The position numbers were made by a program, and so were the translations under genes. From contig CP107851.1 of the NCBI GenBank assembly GCA_036013505.1, positions 3,853,501-3,917,500 of the forward strand: 64,000 nucleotides of DNA, written 5' to 3'. Source of the DNA: Streptomyces sp. NBC_00510. Its GTDB lineage: Bacteria > Actinomycetota > Actinomycetes > Streptomycetales > Streptomycetaceae. Below are positions 16,426 to 24,904 of the stretch, one piece after another. The notes beneath the pieces are model-generated. The model was given only the letters and a program-made list of their open reading frames with translations, was not told the DNA's origin and did no database searches. Numbering within the stretch: position 1 is the stretch's first letter; the number at the start of each line of letters is the position of its first letter.

Positions 16426-17211
16426 GTGACTCCACCACCCCCGTACCAGCCGGGCCACGCGCTGCTGGCGGACCGCACCGCGGTCGTCACCGCAGCGGCG
16501 GGCGCCGGCATCGGCGGCGCGACGGCCCGGCGCCTCCTGGAGGAGGGCGCCCGGGTGGTGATCGGCGACGTCCATAGGCGGCGGCTGAAGGAGTGCGCGG
16601 CCGCCCTGGCGGACGAGTTCGGGCCGGACCGGGTCGCCGCGCTCCCCTGCGACGTCACGGACGAGACCCAGGTCGCGGCGCTGCTCGACCTCGCGGAGCG
16701 CCGGCACGGGCGGCTGGACGTCGTGGTCAACAACGCCGGCCTCGGCGGCACCGCCGAACTGACCGAGATGACCGACGGGCAGTGGGCGAAGGTCCTCGAC
16801 GTCACCTTGACCGGCACCTTCCGCTGCACCCGCGCCGCACTGCGCCGGATGAAGGCCTCCGGGGCCGGCGGCGTCATCGTCAACAACGCCTCCGTCGCCG
16901 GCTGGCGCGCCCAGGCCGGGCAGGCGCACTACGCCGCGGCCAAGGCCGGGGTCATGGCGCTCACCCGCTGCGCGGCGGTGGAGGCGGCGGCGTACGGGGT
17001 GCGGGTCAACGCCGTCTCCCCCAGCCTCGCCATGCATCCGCACCTGGTGAAGGTCACCACCCCCGGCCTGCTGGCGGAACTGACCGCGCGCGAGGCCTTC
17101 GGCCGCCCCGCGGAACCCTGGGAGGTCGCCAACGTGATCGTCTTCCTCGCCTCCGGCTACTCCTCGTACATGACCGGGGAGGTCGTCCCGGTGAGCAGCC
17201 AGCACGCGTGA
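16426..17211 (+). CDS. ipdF: Short-chain dehydrogenase IpdF
   Basis: 261 residues. Cofactor motif TAAAGAGIGGATARR (TGxxxGxG type), NNAG, the active-site Ser in NNASVAGWRAQ, and YAAAK with catalytic Tyr and Lys are all present. The C-terminus YSSYMTGEVVPVSSQHA and the HYAAAKAGVMALTRC block closely resemble mycobacterial IpdF, which oxidises the 5-hydroxy group of HIP-CoA intermediates. GTG 16426 lies close to the operator and has no clear Shine-Dalgarno, so the mRNA may be nearly leaderless. First gene of the ipdF-kstR2-fadA6 operon. Confidence 0.88.
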   Translation: MTPPPPYQPGHALLADRTAVVTAAAGAGIGGATARRLLEEGARVVIGDVHRRRLKECAAALADEFGPDRVAALPCDVTDETQVAALLDLAERRHGRLDVVVNNAGLGGTAELTEMTDGQWAKVLDVTLTGTFRCTRAALRRMKASGAGGVIVNNASVAGWRAQAGQAHYAAAKAGVMALTRCAAVEAAAYGVRVNAVSPSLAMHPHLVKVTTPGLLAELTAREAFGRPAEPWEVANVIVFLASGYSSYMTGEVVPVSSQHA

Positions 17212-17218
17212 AGCGAGA

Positions 17219-17887
17219 ATGATCCCCGTGCCCAAGACCACTGCGAAGACCACGCCGAGAACCACGCCGAGGACCGCCAAGAGCCCCGCGGGGGCCGCGG
17301 CCCCCTCCGACGGGCGCCGCGCCGAACTCCTGGCCATCGCCGCCAGGGTGTTCGCCGCGCAGGGCTACAACGCCACCACCGTCCGGCGGATCGCCGACGA
17401 GGCGGGGATGCTCGCGGGCAGCCTCTACTACCACTTCGACTCCAAGGAGTCGATGCTGGACGAGATCCTCTCGGCCTTCCTGGACGAGCTGTGGGCCGGG
17501 TACGAGGACGTGCTCGCCGCCGGCCTCGGCCCACGGGAGACCGTCGAGGCCCTGGTCACCGAGTCCTTCCGGGAGATCGACCGGCACCTGGACGCCGTCG
17601 CGATCTACCAGCGGGAGGCCCGGCAGCTGGCGTCCTCCCAGCCGCGCTTCGCCTATCTCGGCGATTCGCAGCGCAGGTTCGAGCGGCTCTGGCTCGGGAC
17701 GCTGGAACGCGGCGCCGCCGCCGGGGTGTTCCGCGCCGACCTCGAACTGCGGCTGGCGTACCGATTCATCCGCGACACCGTCTGGGTCGCGGCGTCCTGG
17801 TACCGGCCGGGCGGGCAGCACAGCCCCGAGGAGATCGCCCGGCAGTACCTGTCCATGGTGCTGGACGGCGTCACCGTCCGGGAATGA
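17219..17887 (+). CDS. kstR2: TetR-family repressor KstR2
   Basis: 222 residues. After a Lys/Thr/Pro-rich, disordered-looking N-terminus of about 30 residues comes the TetR DNA-binding domain: TTVRRIADEAGMLAGSLYYHFDSKESMLDEIL. The ligand domain contains AIYQREARQLASSQPRFAYL and YRFIRDTVWVAASWYRPGG, which match KstR2, the HIP-CoA-responsive repressor of the second steroid regulon. Two matching palindromes lie at the divergent promoters of this cluster. It follows ipdF by 7 bp. The long basic N-terminus is unusual and may shorten if a later start is used. Confidence 0.88.
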   Translation: MIPVPKTTAKTTPRTTPRTAKSPAGAAAPSDGRRAELLAIAARVFAAQGYNATTVRRIADEAGMLAGSLYYHFDSKESMLDEILSAFLDELWAGYEDVLAAGLGPRETVEALVTESFREIDRHLDAVAIYQREARQLASSQPRFAYLGDSQRRFERLWLGTLERGAAAGVFRADLELRLAYRFIRDTVWVAASWYRPGGQHSPEEIARQYLSMVLDGVTVRE

Positions 17888-17933
17888 CGCAGCCCCACCC
17901 GGTCCACCACCCGGTCCCCACGGAGGAGCAGTC

Positions 17934-19091
17934 ATGGCCGAGGCCTACATCGTCGAAGCGGTCCGCACCCCGGTCGGCCGGCGCGGCGGCGGGCTGTCCG
18001 CGGTCCACCCCGCCGACCTCGGCGCCCATGTGCTGAAGGCCCTGGTGGAACGCTGCGGGGTCGACCCGGCCGCGGTCGAGGACGTCGTCTTCGGCTGCCT
18101 CGACCAGGTCGGCCCGCAGGCGGGCGACATCGCCCGCACCAGCTGGCTCGCGGCCGGGCTGCCCGAGGAGGTCCCCGGCGTGACCGTCGACCGCCAGTGC
18201 GGCTCCTCCCAGCAGGCCGTCCACTTCGCCGCCCAGGGCGTGCTGTCCGGCACCCAGGACCTCGTCGTGGCGGGCGGCGTCCAGAACATGTCGGCCATCC
18301 CCATCGGCTACGCCAACCACCGGGCCGTCGAACCGCTCGGCATGACCGCGGGCCCGTTCTCCGGCTCCGAGGGCTGGCGCGCCCGCTACGGGAGCACCCC
18401 GGTGAGCCAGTTCCACGGCGCGGAGCTCATCGCCGCGAAGTGGGGCATCACCCGTGAGGCCATGGAGGAGTTCGCGCTGCGCTCGCACCGGCGGGCGGTC
18501 GCCGCGATCGACGGGGGCCGCTTCGACCGCGAACTCGCCCCCTACGCCGGTGTGACCGCCGACGAGGGCCCGCGCCGCGACACCACTGCGGAGAAGATGG
18601 CCGGCCTCAAACCCCTGGTGGAGGGCGGGCGCCTGACCGCGGCCCTGTCCTCCCAGGTCTCGGACGGGGCCGCCGCCATGCTCATCGCCTCCGAGCGCGC
18701 GGTCCGCGAGCACGGGCTCACCCCGCGGGCGCGGGTCCACCACCTGTCGGTGCGCGGCGAGGACCCCATCCGCATGCTCTCCGCGCCCATCCCGGCGACC
18801 GCGCACGCCCTGAAGAAGACCGGGATGACCATCGACGACATCGACCTGGTCGAGATCAACGAGGCCTTCGCCCCCGTCGTCCTGGCCTGGCTCAAGGAGA
18901 CCGGTGCCGACCCAGGCCGGGTCAACGTCAACGGCGGAGCGATCGCGCTGGGCCACCCGCTCGGCGCCACCGGTGTGAAGCTGATGACCACCCTCCTGCA
19001 CGAACTGGAGCGCACCGGCGGGCGCTTCGGACTGCAGACGATGTGCGAGGGCGGCGGCCAGGCCAACGTGACGATCATCGAACGGCTCTGA
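17934..19091 (+). CDS. fadA6: Thiolase FadA6
   Basis: 385 residues, ATG behind GGAGGAG. Nucleophilic Cys in VTVDRQCGSSQQAVHFAAQ, GGVQNMS, INEAFAPV, the second His in NGGAIALGHPLGATG, and the terminal Cys in TMCEGGGQANVTIIERL are all in place. The sequence closely resembles actinobacterial FadA6, which thiolytically cleaves the acyl-CoA formed from HIP ring opening. It follows kstR2 in the same operon. Confidence 0.9.
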   Translation: MAEAYIVEAVRTPVGRRGGGLSAVHPADLGAHVLKALVERCGVDPAAVEDVVFGCLDQVGPQAGDIARTSWLAAGLPEEVPGVTVDRQCGSSQQAVHFAAQGVLSGTQDLVVAGGVQNMSAIPIGYANHRAVEPLGMTAGPFSGSEGWRARYGSTPVSQFHGAELIAAKWGITREAMEEFALRSHRRAVAAIDGGRFDRELAPYAGVTADEGPRRDTTAEKMAGLKPLVEGGRLTAALSSQVSDGAAAMLIASERAVREHGLTPRARVHHLSVRGEDPIRMLSAPIPATAHALKKTGMTIDDIDLVEINEAFAPVVLAWLKETGADPGRVNVNGGAIALGHPLGATGVKLMTTLLHELERTGGRFGLQTMCEGGGQANVTIIERL

Positions 19092-19175
19092 CCCACCGCC
19101 CGGACGACCGGGAAGCCGAGCCCGGCGTCGGCGCGACCGCACCACGACGTGGGGGCCCGTCTCACCGCCCCCGCG

Positions 19176-20129
19176 TCACTCCCCCTCCGCCCGCGCCCCG
19201 TACACCCGCCCGGGCGGCTCCGCCGCCGCGAGCAGCTTCACGGCGGCCTCCCCCGCCTCCGCGGGCGTCCACCGGGCGCCCCGGTCGGCGGTGGGCCCCG
19301 GCCGCCAGCCCTCCATGACCGTGATGCGGCCGCCCTCGGCCTCGAAGACCCGCCCCGTGACACCGGCCGAGGCGGCCGACCCGAGCCAGACGACGAGCGG
19401 CGAGACGTTCCCCGGCGCCATGGCGTCGAAGGCGCCTGCCCCGGGCACGGCCATGGCCTCGGCGAAGACCGCCTCGGTCATCCGGGTCCGGGCCGCCGGG
19501 GCGACGGCGTTGACCCGTACCCCGTACCGCGCCAGTTCGGCGGCGGCCACCAGGGTCAGGCCGACGACGCCCGCCTTGGCGGCCGCGTAGTTGCCCTGCC
19601 CGACGCTGCCCAGCAGTCCGGCGCCGGACGTGGTGGTGACGATCCGCGCGTCAGGGGTGCGGCCGGCGCGGGTCTCGGCCCGCCAGTGTGCGGCGGCGTA
19701 CCGCAGCGGAAGGAAGTGGCCGGTGAGATGGACCCTCAGGACGGCGTTCCAGTCGTCCTCGTCCAGGTTGACGAGCATCCGGTCACGCAGGAAACCCGCG
19801 TTGTTGACCAGGGTGTCCAGCCGCCCGAACGCCTCCAGGGCGGTGGCGACGAGCGACGCCGCCCCCTGCGCGGTGGCGATGTCGCCGTCGTGCACGGCGG
19901 CCTCGCCGCCCCGGACGCGGATCTCGGCGGCCACCTCGTGGGCGGGCGCGGCCGAACTCCCGGCGCCGTCCGGCCCGCCGCCGAGGTCGTTGACCACGAC
20001 CCGGGCGCCCTCGGCGGCGAACGCCAGGGCGTGCGCCCGGCCCAGCCCGCGCCCCGCACCGGTCACGGCGACCACGCGCCCGGCGCAGATCCCCGCCGTG
20101 GCGCCGCCCTCCGCGGTCATCCCGCCCAT
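19176..20129 (-). CDS. Short-chain dehydrogenase, Rv3548c-like
   Basis: 317 residues. NAD-binding VTGAGRGLGRAHALAFAAEGARVVVND, NNAG, active Ser in TTTSGAG, and the YAAAK motif are present. The C-terminal extension (VTGRVFEAEGGRITVMEGW) resembles the hydroxysteroid/2-enoyl type SDR Rv3548c, conserved beside echA20-ipdABC. The exact reaction is unproven; a 3-hydroxyacyl-CoA oxidation is likely. It overlaps the upstream SDR by 13 bp. Confidence 0.85.
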   Translation of the reverse strand: MGGMTAEGGATAGICAGRVVAVTGAGRGLGRAHALAFAAEGARVVVNDLGGGPDGAGSSAAPAHEVAAEIRVRGGEAAVHDGDIATAQGAASLVATALEAFGRLDTLVNNAGFLRDRMLVNLDEDDWNAVLRVHLTGHFLPLRYAAAHWRAETRAGRTPDARIVTTTSGAGLLGSVGQGNYAAAKAGVVGLTLVAAAELARYGVRVNAVAPAARTRMTEAVFAEAMAVPGAGAFDAMAPGNVSPLVVWLGSAASAGVTGRVFEAEGGRITVMEGWRPGPTADRGARWTPAEAGEAAVKLLAAAEPPGRVYGARAEGE

Positions 20130-20896
20130 CCCGCTCCCCTTCCGTCCCGGGCCGCGGCGAGGAACGCCGGAGCCTCGCCGCCGCCGTGCAGGTGCAGGCT
20201 GGCGCCGCTGATGTAACGGGCCCTCTCGGAGGCGAGGAAGACACAGGCGTCCCCCACCTCCGCCGGCTCCGCGAGCCGCCCGAGCGGCACCGTGCGCTCC
20301 ACGGCGGCGACGCCGTCCTCGTCCCCGTAGTGCAGGTGCGACGACTCGGTGCGGACCATGCCGAGCACCAGGGTGTTCACGCGGATCAGCGGGGCCCATT
20401 CGACGGCCATGGAGCGGGCCAGGCTCTCCAGGCCCGCCTTGGCCGCGCCATAGGCCGCCGTTCCCGGTGAGGGACGGCCGCCGCTGACGCTGCCGATCAT
20501 CACGACCGCGCCACCCTCTTGCTGACGGGCCATCACCTGGCGGACGGCGAGCGAGGCGTTGAGCGGCGCCAGCAGATTGAGCTCGACGACCCGCGCGTGC
20601 CGTTCGGGTCCCGCCTCGCCGAGCAGCCGGTAGGGCGTCCCGCCCGCGTTGTTGACCAGGACGTCGATGCGCCCGTAGGTCTCCGCCACCGCGCCGATGA
20701 CCTCGGCTACGGCGGCCGGGTCGCGCAGGTCCACCGCCCGGAAGTCGGCCCCGTCGGGGCCCGGCCCGGACGGCGGGCGGCGGGCGCAGACCACGACGCG
20801 GGCACCGGCCTCGGCGAACGCGCGGGCGATGCCGGCGCCGACCCCGCGCGTGCCGCCGGTGACGACGGCCACCCGGTCCGACAGATCGACAGTCAT
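20117..20896 (-). CDS. Short-chain dehydrogenase, Rv3549c-like
   Basis: 259 residues from ATG 20896 (a GTG two codons upstream is possible). Motifs: VTGGTRGVGAGIARAFAEAG, NNAGGTPY, SVSGGRPSPGTAAYGAAKAGLE and a C-terminal YISGASLHLHGGGEAPAFLAAA. The composition and neighbours match mycobacterial Rv3549c, divergent from echA20. It is a cytoplasmic NAD(P)-dependent oxidoreductase; its substrate is not established in the family. It is transcribed away from a KstR2-like operator. Confidence 0.85.
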   Translation of the reverse strand: MTVDLSDRVAVVTGGTRGVGAGIARAFAEAGARVVVCARRPPSGPGPDGADFRAVDLRDPAAVAEVIGAVAETYGRIDVLVNNAGGTPYRLLGEAGPERHARVVELNLLAPLNASLAVRQVMARQQEGGAVVMIGSVSGGRPSPGTAAYGAAKAGLESLARSMAVEWAPLIRVNTLVLGMVRTESSHLHYGDEDGVAAVERTVPLGRLAEPAEVGDACVFLASERARYISGASLHLHGGGEAPAFLAAARDGRGAGWAG

Positions 20897-20921
20897 GCTC
20901 ACGCCGGAGTACCTTTCCCCT

Positions 20922-20935
20922 AACAAACGTTTGGT
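20922..20935. promoter_or_regulatory. KstR2-like operator between the SDR genes and echA20
   Basis: AACAAACGTTTGGT, a palindrome almost identical to the site at 16395-16408 and close to AnCAAGnnCTTGnT. It lies in the 60-bp divergent gap and should control both directions. Confidence 0.78.
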
Positions 20936-20956
20936 GGAAAGGTAGCTGATCCACGG

Positions 20957-21724
20957 ATGACTGTCTCCACCGCGCACCCCGAACCCGGCGTCGCCGCCGT
21001 CACCGTCGACCACCCGCCGGTCAACGCCCTCCCCGTACGCGGCTGGTACGAGCTGGCGGACGCCCTGCGCGCCGCCGGCCGCGACCCGGGCACCCGCTGC
21101 GTCGTCCTGCGCGCCAAGGGCCGCGGCTTCAACGCGGGCGTCGACCTGAAGGAGATGCAGCGCACCGCGGGCCACACGGCCCTGATCGGCGCCAACCGCG
21201 GCTGCTACGAGGCCTTCGCCGCCGTCTACGAGTGCGAGGTGCCGGTCGTCGCCGCCGTGCAGGGGCACTGCCTGGGCGGTGGCGTCGGTCTGGTCGGCAA
21301 CGCGGACGCCGTCGTCGCCGCCGAGGACGCCTCCTTCGGCCTTCCCGAGCTGGACCGCGGCGCCCTGGGCGCGGCCACCCACCTCGCGCGGCTGGTCCCC
21401 CAGCACTTGATGCGCACGCTCTACTTCACCTCCCGCACCGTCACCGCCGCCGAACTCCACCGCCACGGCTCGGTCTGGCAGGTCGTGCCCCGCGGGGAAC
21501 TCGACGCCGCGGCCCTCGCCCTCGCCCGCGAGATCGCGGCCAAGGACGGCGAGCTGCTCCGCCTCGCCAAGGCCGCCATCAACGGCATCGACCCCGTCGA
21601 CGTCCGCCGCAGCTACCGCTTCGAACAGGGCTTCACCTTCGAGGCCAACCTCAGTGGCGTCGCGGACCGGCACCGCGACGCCTTCGTGTCCCGTTCCGGG
21701 TCCGGGTCCGGGGGGCGACGATGA
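20957..21724 (+). CDS. echA20: Enoyl-CoA hydratase/isomerase-family ring hydrolase EchA20
   Basis: 255 residues. The crotonase oxyanion-hole motifs are RGFNAGVDLKEMQR and CLGGGVGLVGNADAVVA. PELDRGALGAATHLARLVPQHLMR and the ending GVADRHRDAF strongly resemble EchA20, which opens the last steroid ring by hydrolytic C-C cleavage. The gene starts an operon with ipdA, ipdB and ipdC, overlapping ipdA by 4 bp. Confidence 0.9.
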   Translation: MTVSTAHPEPGVAAVTVDHPPVNALPVRGWYELADALRAAGRDPGTRCVVLRAKGRGFNAGVDLKEMQRTAGHTALIGANRGCYEAFAAVYECEVPVVAAVQGHCLGGGVGLVGNADAVVAAEDASFGLPELDRGALGAATHLARLVPQHLMRTLYFTSRTVTAAELHRHGSVWQVVPRGELDAAALALAREIAAKDGELLRLAKAAINGIDPVDVRRSYRFEQGFTFEANLSGVADRHRDAFVSRSGSGSGGRR

Positions 21725-22551
21725 GCGACAAGCTCATGACCGCGGACGAGGTGGCGGCCGGGCTCCGCTCCGGGATGACCGTCGGCATCGGCGGCTGGGG
21801 CTCCCGCCGCAAGCCGATGGCCCTGGTGACGGCCGTCCTGCGGTCCGGCGTCACGGATCTGACGGTCGTCTCCTTCGGGGGCCCGGACGTCGGCCTGCTG
21901 GCCGCGGCGGGCCGGATCCGCAGGCTGGTCACCGCCTTCGTCACCCTGGACTCGATCCCGCTCGAACCGCACTTCCGCGCCGCCCGGCAACGCGGCGCCC
22001 TGGAACTCACCGAGCTGGACGAGGCCATGATGATGTGGGGCCTGACCGCGGCCGCCCACCGGCTGCCCTTCCTGCCGGTGCGCGCCGGGCTCGGCTCCGA
22101 CGTGATGCGGGTCAACCCCTGGCTGCGGACGGTCACCTCGCCCTACGACGACGGGGAGGAGCTGGTCGCCGTCCCCGCGCTGCACCTGGACGCCGCCCTG
22201 GTGCACCTCAACCGCGCCGACGCCCGCGGCAACGGCCAGTACCTGGGCCCGGACCCGTACTTCGACGACCTGTTCTGCGAGGCGGCGGACGCCGCCTATG
22301 TGTCGTGCGAACGCGTCGTGGACACCGCCGACCTGCTCAAGGCGGCCGGCCCCCAGTCCCTCCTGGTGAAGCGGCAGTTCGTCACCGGGGTCGTCGAGGC
22401 CCCGCACGGGGCACACTTCACCTCCTGCGTCCCGGACTACGAGCGCGACGAGGACTTCCAGCAGGAGTACGCCCGGGCCGCCGCCGATCCCGCCGCCTGG
22501 ACGGCCTTCGCGGAACGCCTGGTGTCGGGCACGGGGAAGGAACGGCCGTGA
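21721..22551 (+). CDS. ipdA: CoA-transferase-like ring hydrolase alpha subunit IpdA
   Basis: 276 residues, ATGA overlap with echA20. GIGGWGSRRKPMALV, SFGGPDVGLL and FLPVRAGLGSDV are typical of IpdA. IpdAB looks like a class I CoA transferase but hydrolyses the cyclic COCHEA-CoA ring in steroid degradation. Works as a heteromer with IpdB, encoded in the next gene, which it overlaps by 4 bp. Confidence 0.9.
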   Translation: MSDKLMTADEVAAGLRSGMTVGIGGWGSRRKPMALVTAVLRSGVTDLTVVSFGGPDVGLLAAAGRIRRLVTAFVTLDSIPLEPHFRAARQRGALELTELDEAMMMWGLTAAAHRLPFLPVRAGLGSDVMRVNPWLRTVTSPYDDGEELVAVPALHLDAALVHLNRADARGNGQYLGPDPYFDDLFCEAADAAYVSCERVVDTADLLKAAGPQSLLVKRQFVTGVVEAPHGAHFTSCVPDYERDEDFQQEYARAAADPAAWTAFAERLVSGTGKERP

Positions 22552-23279
22552 ACCCCACCCGCGCCGAATACGCCGTCGTCGCCTGCGCCGAGGCGTGGCG
22601 TGGCGACGGTGAGGTGCTGGCCGCCCCCATGGGGCTGATCCCCTCCCTGGGCGCGCGGCTGGCCCGGCTGACCTTCGCACCCGGTCTGCTGCTCACCGAC
22701 GGTGAGGCCCTCCTCCTGGACGCGGCGGGCGAGGTGGAGGGCTGGCTGCCCTACCGGCAGCACCTGGCCCTGGTCACCGGCGGGCGGCGGCACGTCATGA
22801 TGGGCGCGAGCCAGCTCGACCGGTACGGCAACCAGAACATCTCGTGCATCGGCGACTGGCGGCGTCCCGCCCGGCAGCTGCTGGGGGTGCGGGGCGCGCC
22901 CGTCAACACGCTCAACAACCCGACCAGCTACTGGGTGCCGCGGCACTCGCCCCGCGTCTTCGTCGAACGCGTCGACATGGTGTGCGGCGTCGGCCACGAC
23001 AGGGCGGCCGCCGCCGGCCCGTCCGCCACCCGGTTCCACGACATCCGGCGGGTCGTCAGCGACCTCGGCGTCTTCGACTTCGAGACCGCAGAACGCACCA
23101 TGCGCGTCCGTTCCCTGCACCCCGGGGTGAGCCCGGCCGCCCTCCAGGAGGCCACCGGCTTCCCGCTGCCGGTCCCCGCGGACCCGCCGCGCACCCGCCC
23201 GCCCGGCGCCGAGGAGCTGCGGCTGATCCGTACCGTCCTCGACCCCGAGGGGCTGCGGGAGCGGGAGGTGCGGGTCTGA
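22548..23279 (+). CDS. ipdB: CoA-transferase-like ring hydrolase beta subunit IpdB
   Basis: 243 residues from GTG 22548. The segments GASQLDRYGNQNISCIGDW, GAPVNTLNNPTSYWVPRHSPRVF and VVSDLGVFDF match the beta subunit of this pair. Active-site residues are shared across the interface with IpdA. It is followed directly by ipdC with a 1-bp stop/start overlap, so all four genes are translationally coupled. Confidence 0.9.
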   Translation: MNPTRAEYAVVACAEAWRGDGEVLAAPMGLIPSLGARLARLTFAPGLLLTDGEALLLDAAGEVEGWLPYRQHLALVTGGRRHVMMGASQLDRYGNQNISCIGDWRRPARQLLGVRGAPVNTLNNPTSYWVPRHSPRVFVERVDMVCGVGHDRAAAAGPSATRFHDIRRVVSDLGVFDFETAERTMRVRSLHPGVSPAALQEATGFPLPVPADPPRTRPPGAEELRLIRTVLDPEGLREREVRV

Positions 23280-24340
23280 TGGAGACCGCGCTGACCCGGC
23301 TCGTCGGGGTCCGCCACCCCCTGGTCCAGACCGGCATGGGCTGGGTCGCTGGTCCCCGCCTGGTGTCGGCGACGGCGAACGCCGGCGCGCTCGGCATCCT
23401 CGCCTCGGCCACCATGAGCCCGGAGCGGCTGCGCCAGGCGGTGCGGGAGGTACGGGAGCGCACCGAGGGGGCGCCGTTCGGGGTCAACCTGCGGGCGGAC
23501 GCGGGCGACGCCGCGGAAAGGGTGCGCATCATCGTCGAGGAGGACGTCCGCGTCGCCTCCTTCGCGTTGGCCCCCACCCGTGAGCTCATCGGCCGCCTCA
23601 AGGACGCGGGGGTGGTCGCCATCCCCTCCGTCGGCGCGCGGCGGCACGCCGAGAAGGTCGCCGCCTGGGGCGCGGACGCCGTGATGGTGCAGGGCGCCGA
23701 GGGCGGCGGCCACACGGGGAACGTCGCCACCACGGTGCTGCTGCCCCAGGTCGTGGACGCCGTCGGCATCCCCGTGATCGCGGCGGGCGGCTTCTTCGAC
23801 GGCCGCGGCCTGGCGGCCGCCCTCGCGTACGGCGCGGCGGGCGTCGGTATGGGCACCCGCTTCCTGCTCACCTCCGACAGCCCGGTGCCCGACGCGGTCA
23901 AGACCCGCTACCTGGCCGCATCCGTGCGGGACGTCGTCGTCACCGACCGCGTCGACGGACTGCCGCACCGCATGCTCCGCACCGACCTGGTGACCGCCCT
24001 GGAGCGCTCGGGGAAGGCGGCCGCCCTACTGCGGGCCCTGCGGCACGCGGCGGCCTTCCGCCGCGTCTCGGGGATGGGCCCGCGCGCCATGGTCCGCGAC
24101 GGCCTGGCGATGCGGCACGGCAGAAAGCTGACCTGGAGTCAGACCCTGCTCGCCGCCAGCACGCCGATGATGCTGAAGTCCGCGATGGTCGACGGCCGGC
24201 CGGACCTGGGGGTGATGGCCGCCGGGCAGGTCGCGGGCGTGATCGGCGACCTGCCCTCCTGCGCGGAACTCGTCGCACGCGTCATGGCCGACGCCGAGGA
24301 CGCCCTCGCCCGGCTGGCCTCCCTCGCCACGCCTGCCTGA
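23279..24340 (+). CDS. ipdC: Nitronate-monooxygenase-like flavin oxidoreductase IpdC
   Basis: 353 residues. It has the FMN-dependent TIM-barrel signatures: HPLVQTGMGWVAGPRLVSA at the start, WGADAVMVQGAEGGGHTG, AAGGFFDGRG and GVGMGTRFLLT. It matches IpdC, which reduces a double bond in a HIP-CoA intermediate. Last gene of the echA20 operon. Downstream is about 560 bp of non-coding sequence with a pseudogene fragment. Confidence 0.9.
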   Translation: METALTRLVGVRHPLVQTGMGWVAGPRLVSATANAGALGILASATMSPERLRQAVREVRERTEGAPFGVNLRADAGDAAERVRIIVEEDVRVASFALAPTRELIGRLKDAGVVAIPSVGARRHAEKVAAWGADAVMVQGAEGGGHTGNVATTVLLPQVVDAVGIPVIAAGGFFDGRGLAAALAYGAAGVGMGTRFLLTSDSPVPDAVKTRYLAASVRDVVVTDRVDGLPHRMLRTDLVTALERSGKAAALLRALRHAAAFRRVSGMGPRAMVRDGLAMRHGRKLTWSQTLLAASTPMMLKSAMVDGRPDLGVMAAGQVAGVIGDLPSCAELVARVMADAEDALARLASLATPA

Positions 24341-24904
24341 GAGCCCGTGGCGGGCCCTCTCGCGGCCGCCCGGCCTCGCCGCGGCAAGCGGTACCCGCGG
24401 ACCGCTGACGCCTCCCTCACGGGCGACCACGCGTCCCCGGCGTGCAGACCCCGTGCCGTTTCCGGCCGCCGACGGCGACCGGCCCGGCAGCACTCCTGCG
24501 GCCTCCCTCGTCGCGCTCCCCGTGACCTGGACATGACGCAGACGGGCGGCGTCGTGATCGCGACAGGAGCCGCCGGCCAGCACCGGCTCCGCGACGGCGT
24601 CGGGCCCGCTCGTGCTGCTGCGAGAGCCCGTCCTCCCCACCGAGGGCCTCGCCGAGCAGGTGCAGCCGATCCTGGAGATCCTCCCGCCGCAGATGCCGGC
24701 CTACGAGGTCACCATCACCCGTGGCCAGGACCCGGACGCGGCCCGCAACACGGACCGGCGAAGGCGCCGCGTCTCCTGTCGTCCCCACCGGCGGCGCCAC
24801 CCGGGCGAACGGGCCCGGCGACGCTCACCCCACCGGTCGAGCCGCCCCCGGGGAGCGGCGCGCCGCCTTGATCACGTGCGTCACGGCTGTTGCCATGACG
24901 CACT
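24341..24904. other. 564-bp region with no intact gene, holding a SIS-domain fragment
   Basis: Apart from the fragment at 24625-24750, nothing coding, no strong terminator and no RNA gene was recognised. It marks the right-hand border of the steroid-type cluster. Confidence 0.6.
24625..24750 (+). pseudogene. Fragment of a SIS-domain (NagB-like) gene
   Basis: About 40 codons read VLPTEGLAEQVQPILEILP, then QMPAYEVTITRGQDPDAAR. This is nearly the same as the C-terminus of the intact SIS protein at 33533-34603 (VLPTEGVAEEVQPILEILP, then QMLAYEITIARGQDPDAPR). Codons upstream and downstream do not continue the domain. It is a relic of a duplicated or transferred gene. Confidence 0.75.

Noticed and set aside
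24341..24904. Coding frames over the SIS fragment
   Set aside because: Only about 40 codons match a family; the rest lacks any coherent domain, ribosome binding site or codon pattern.
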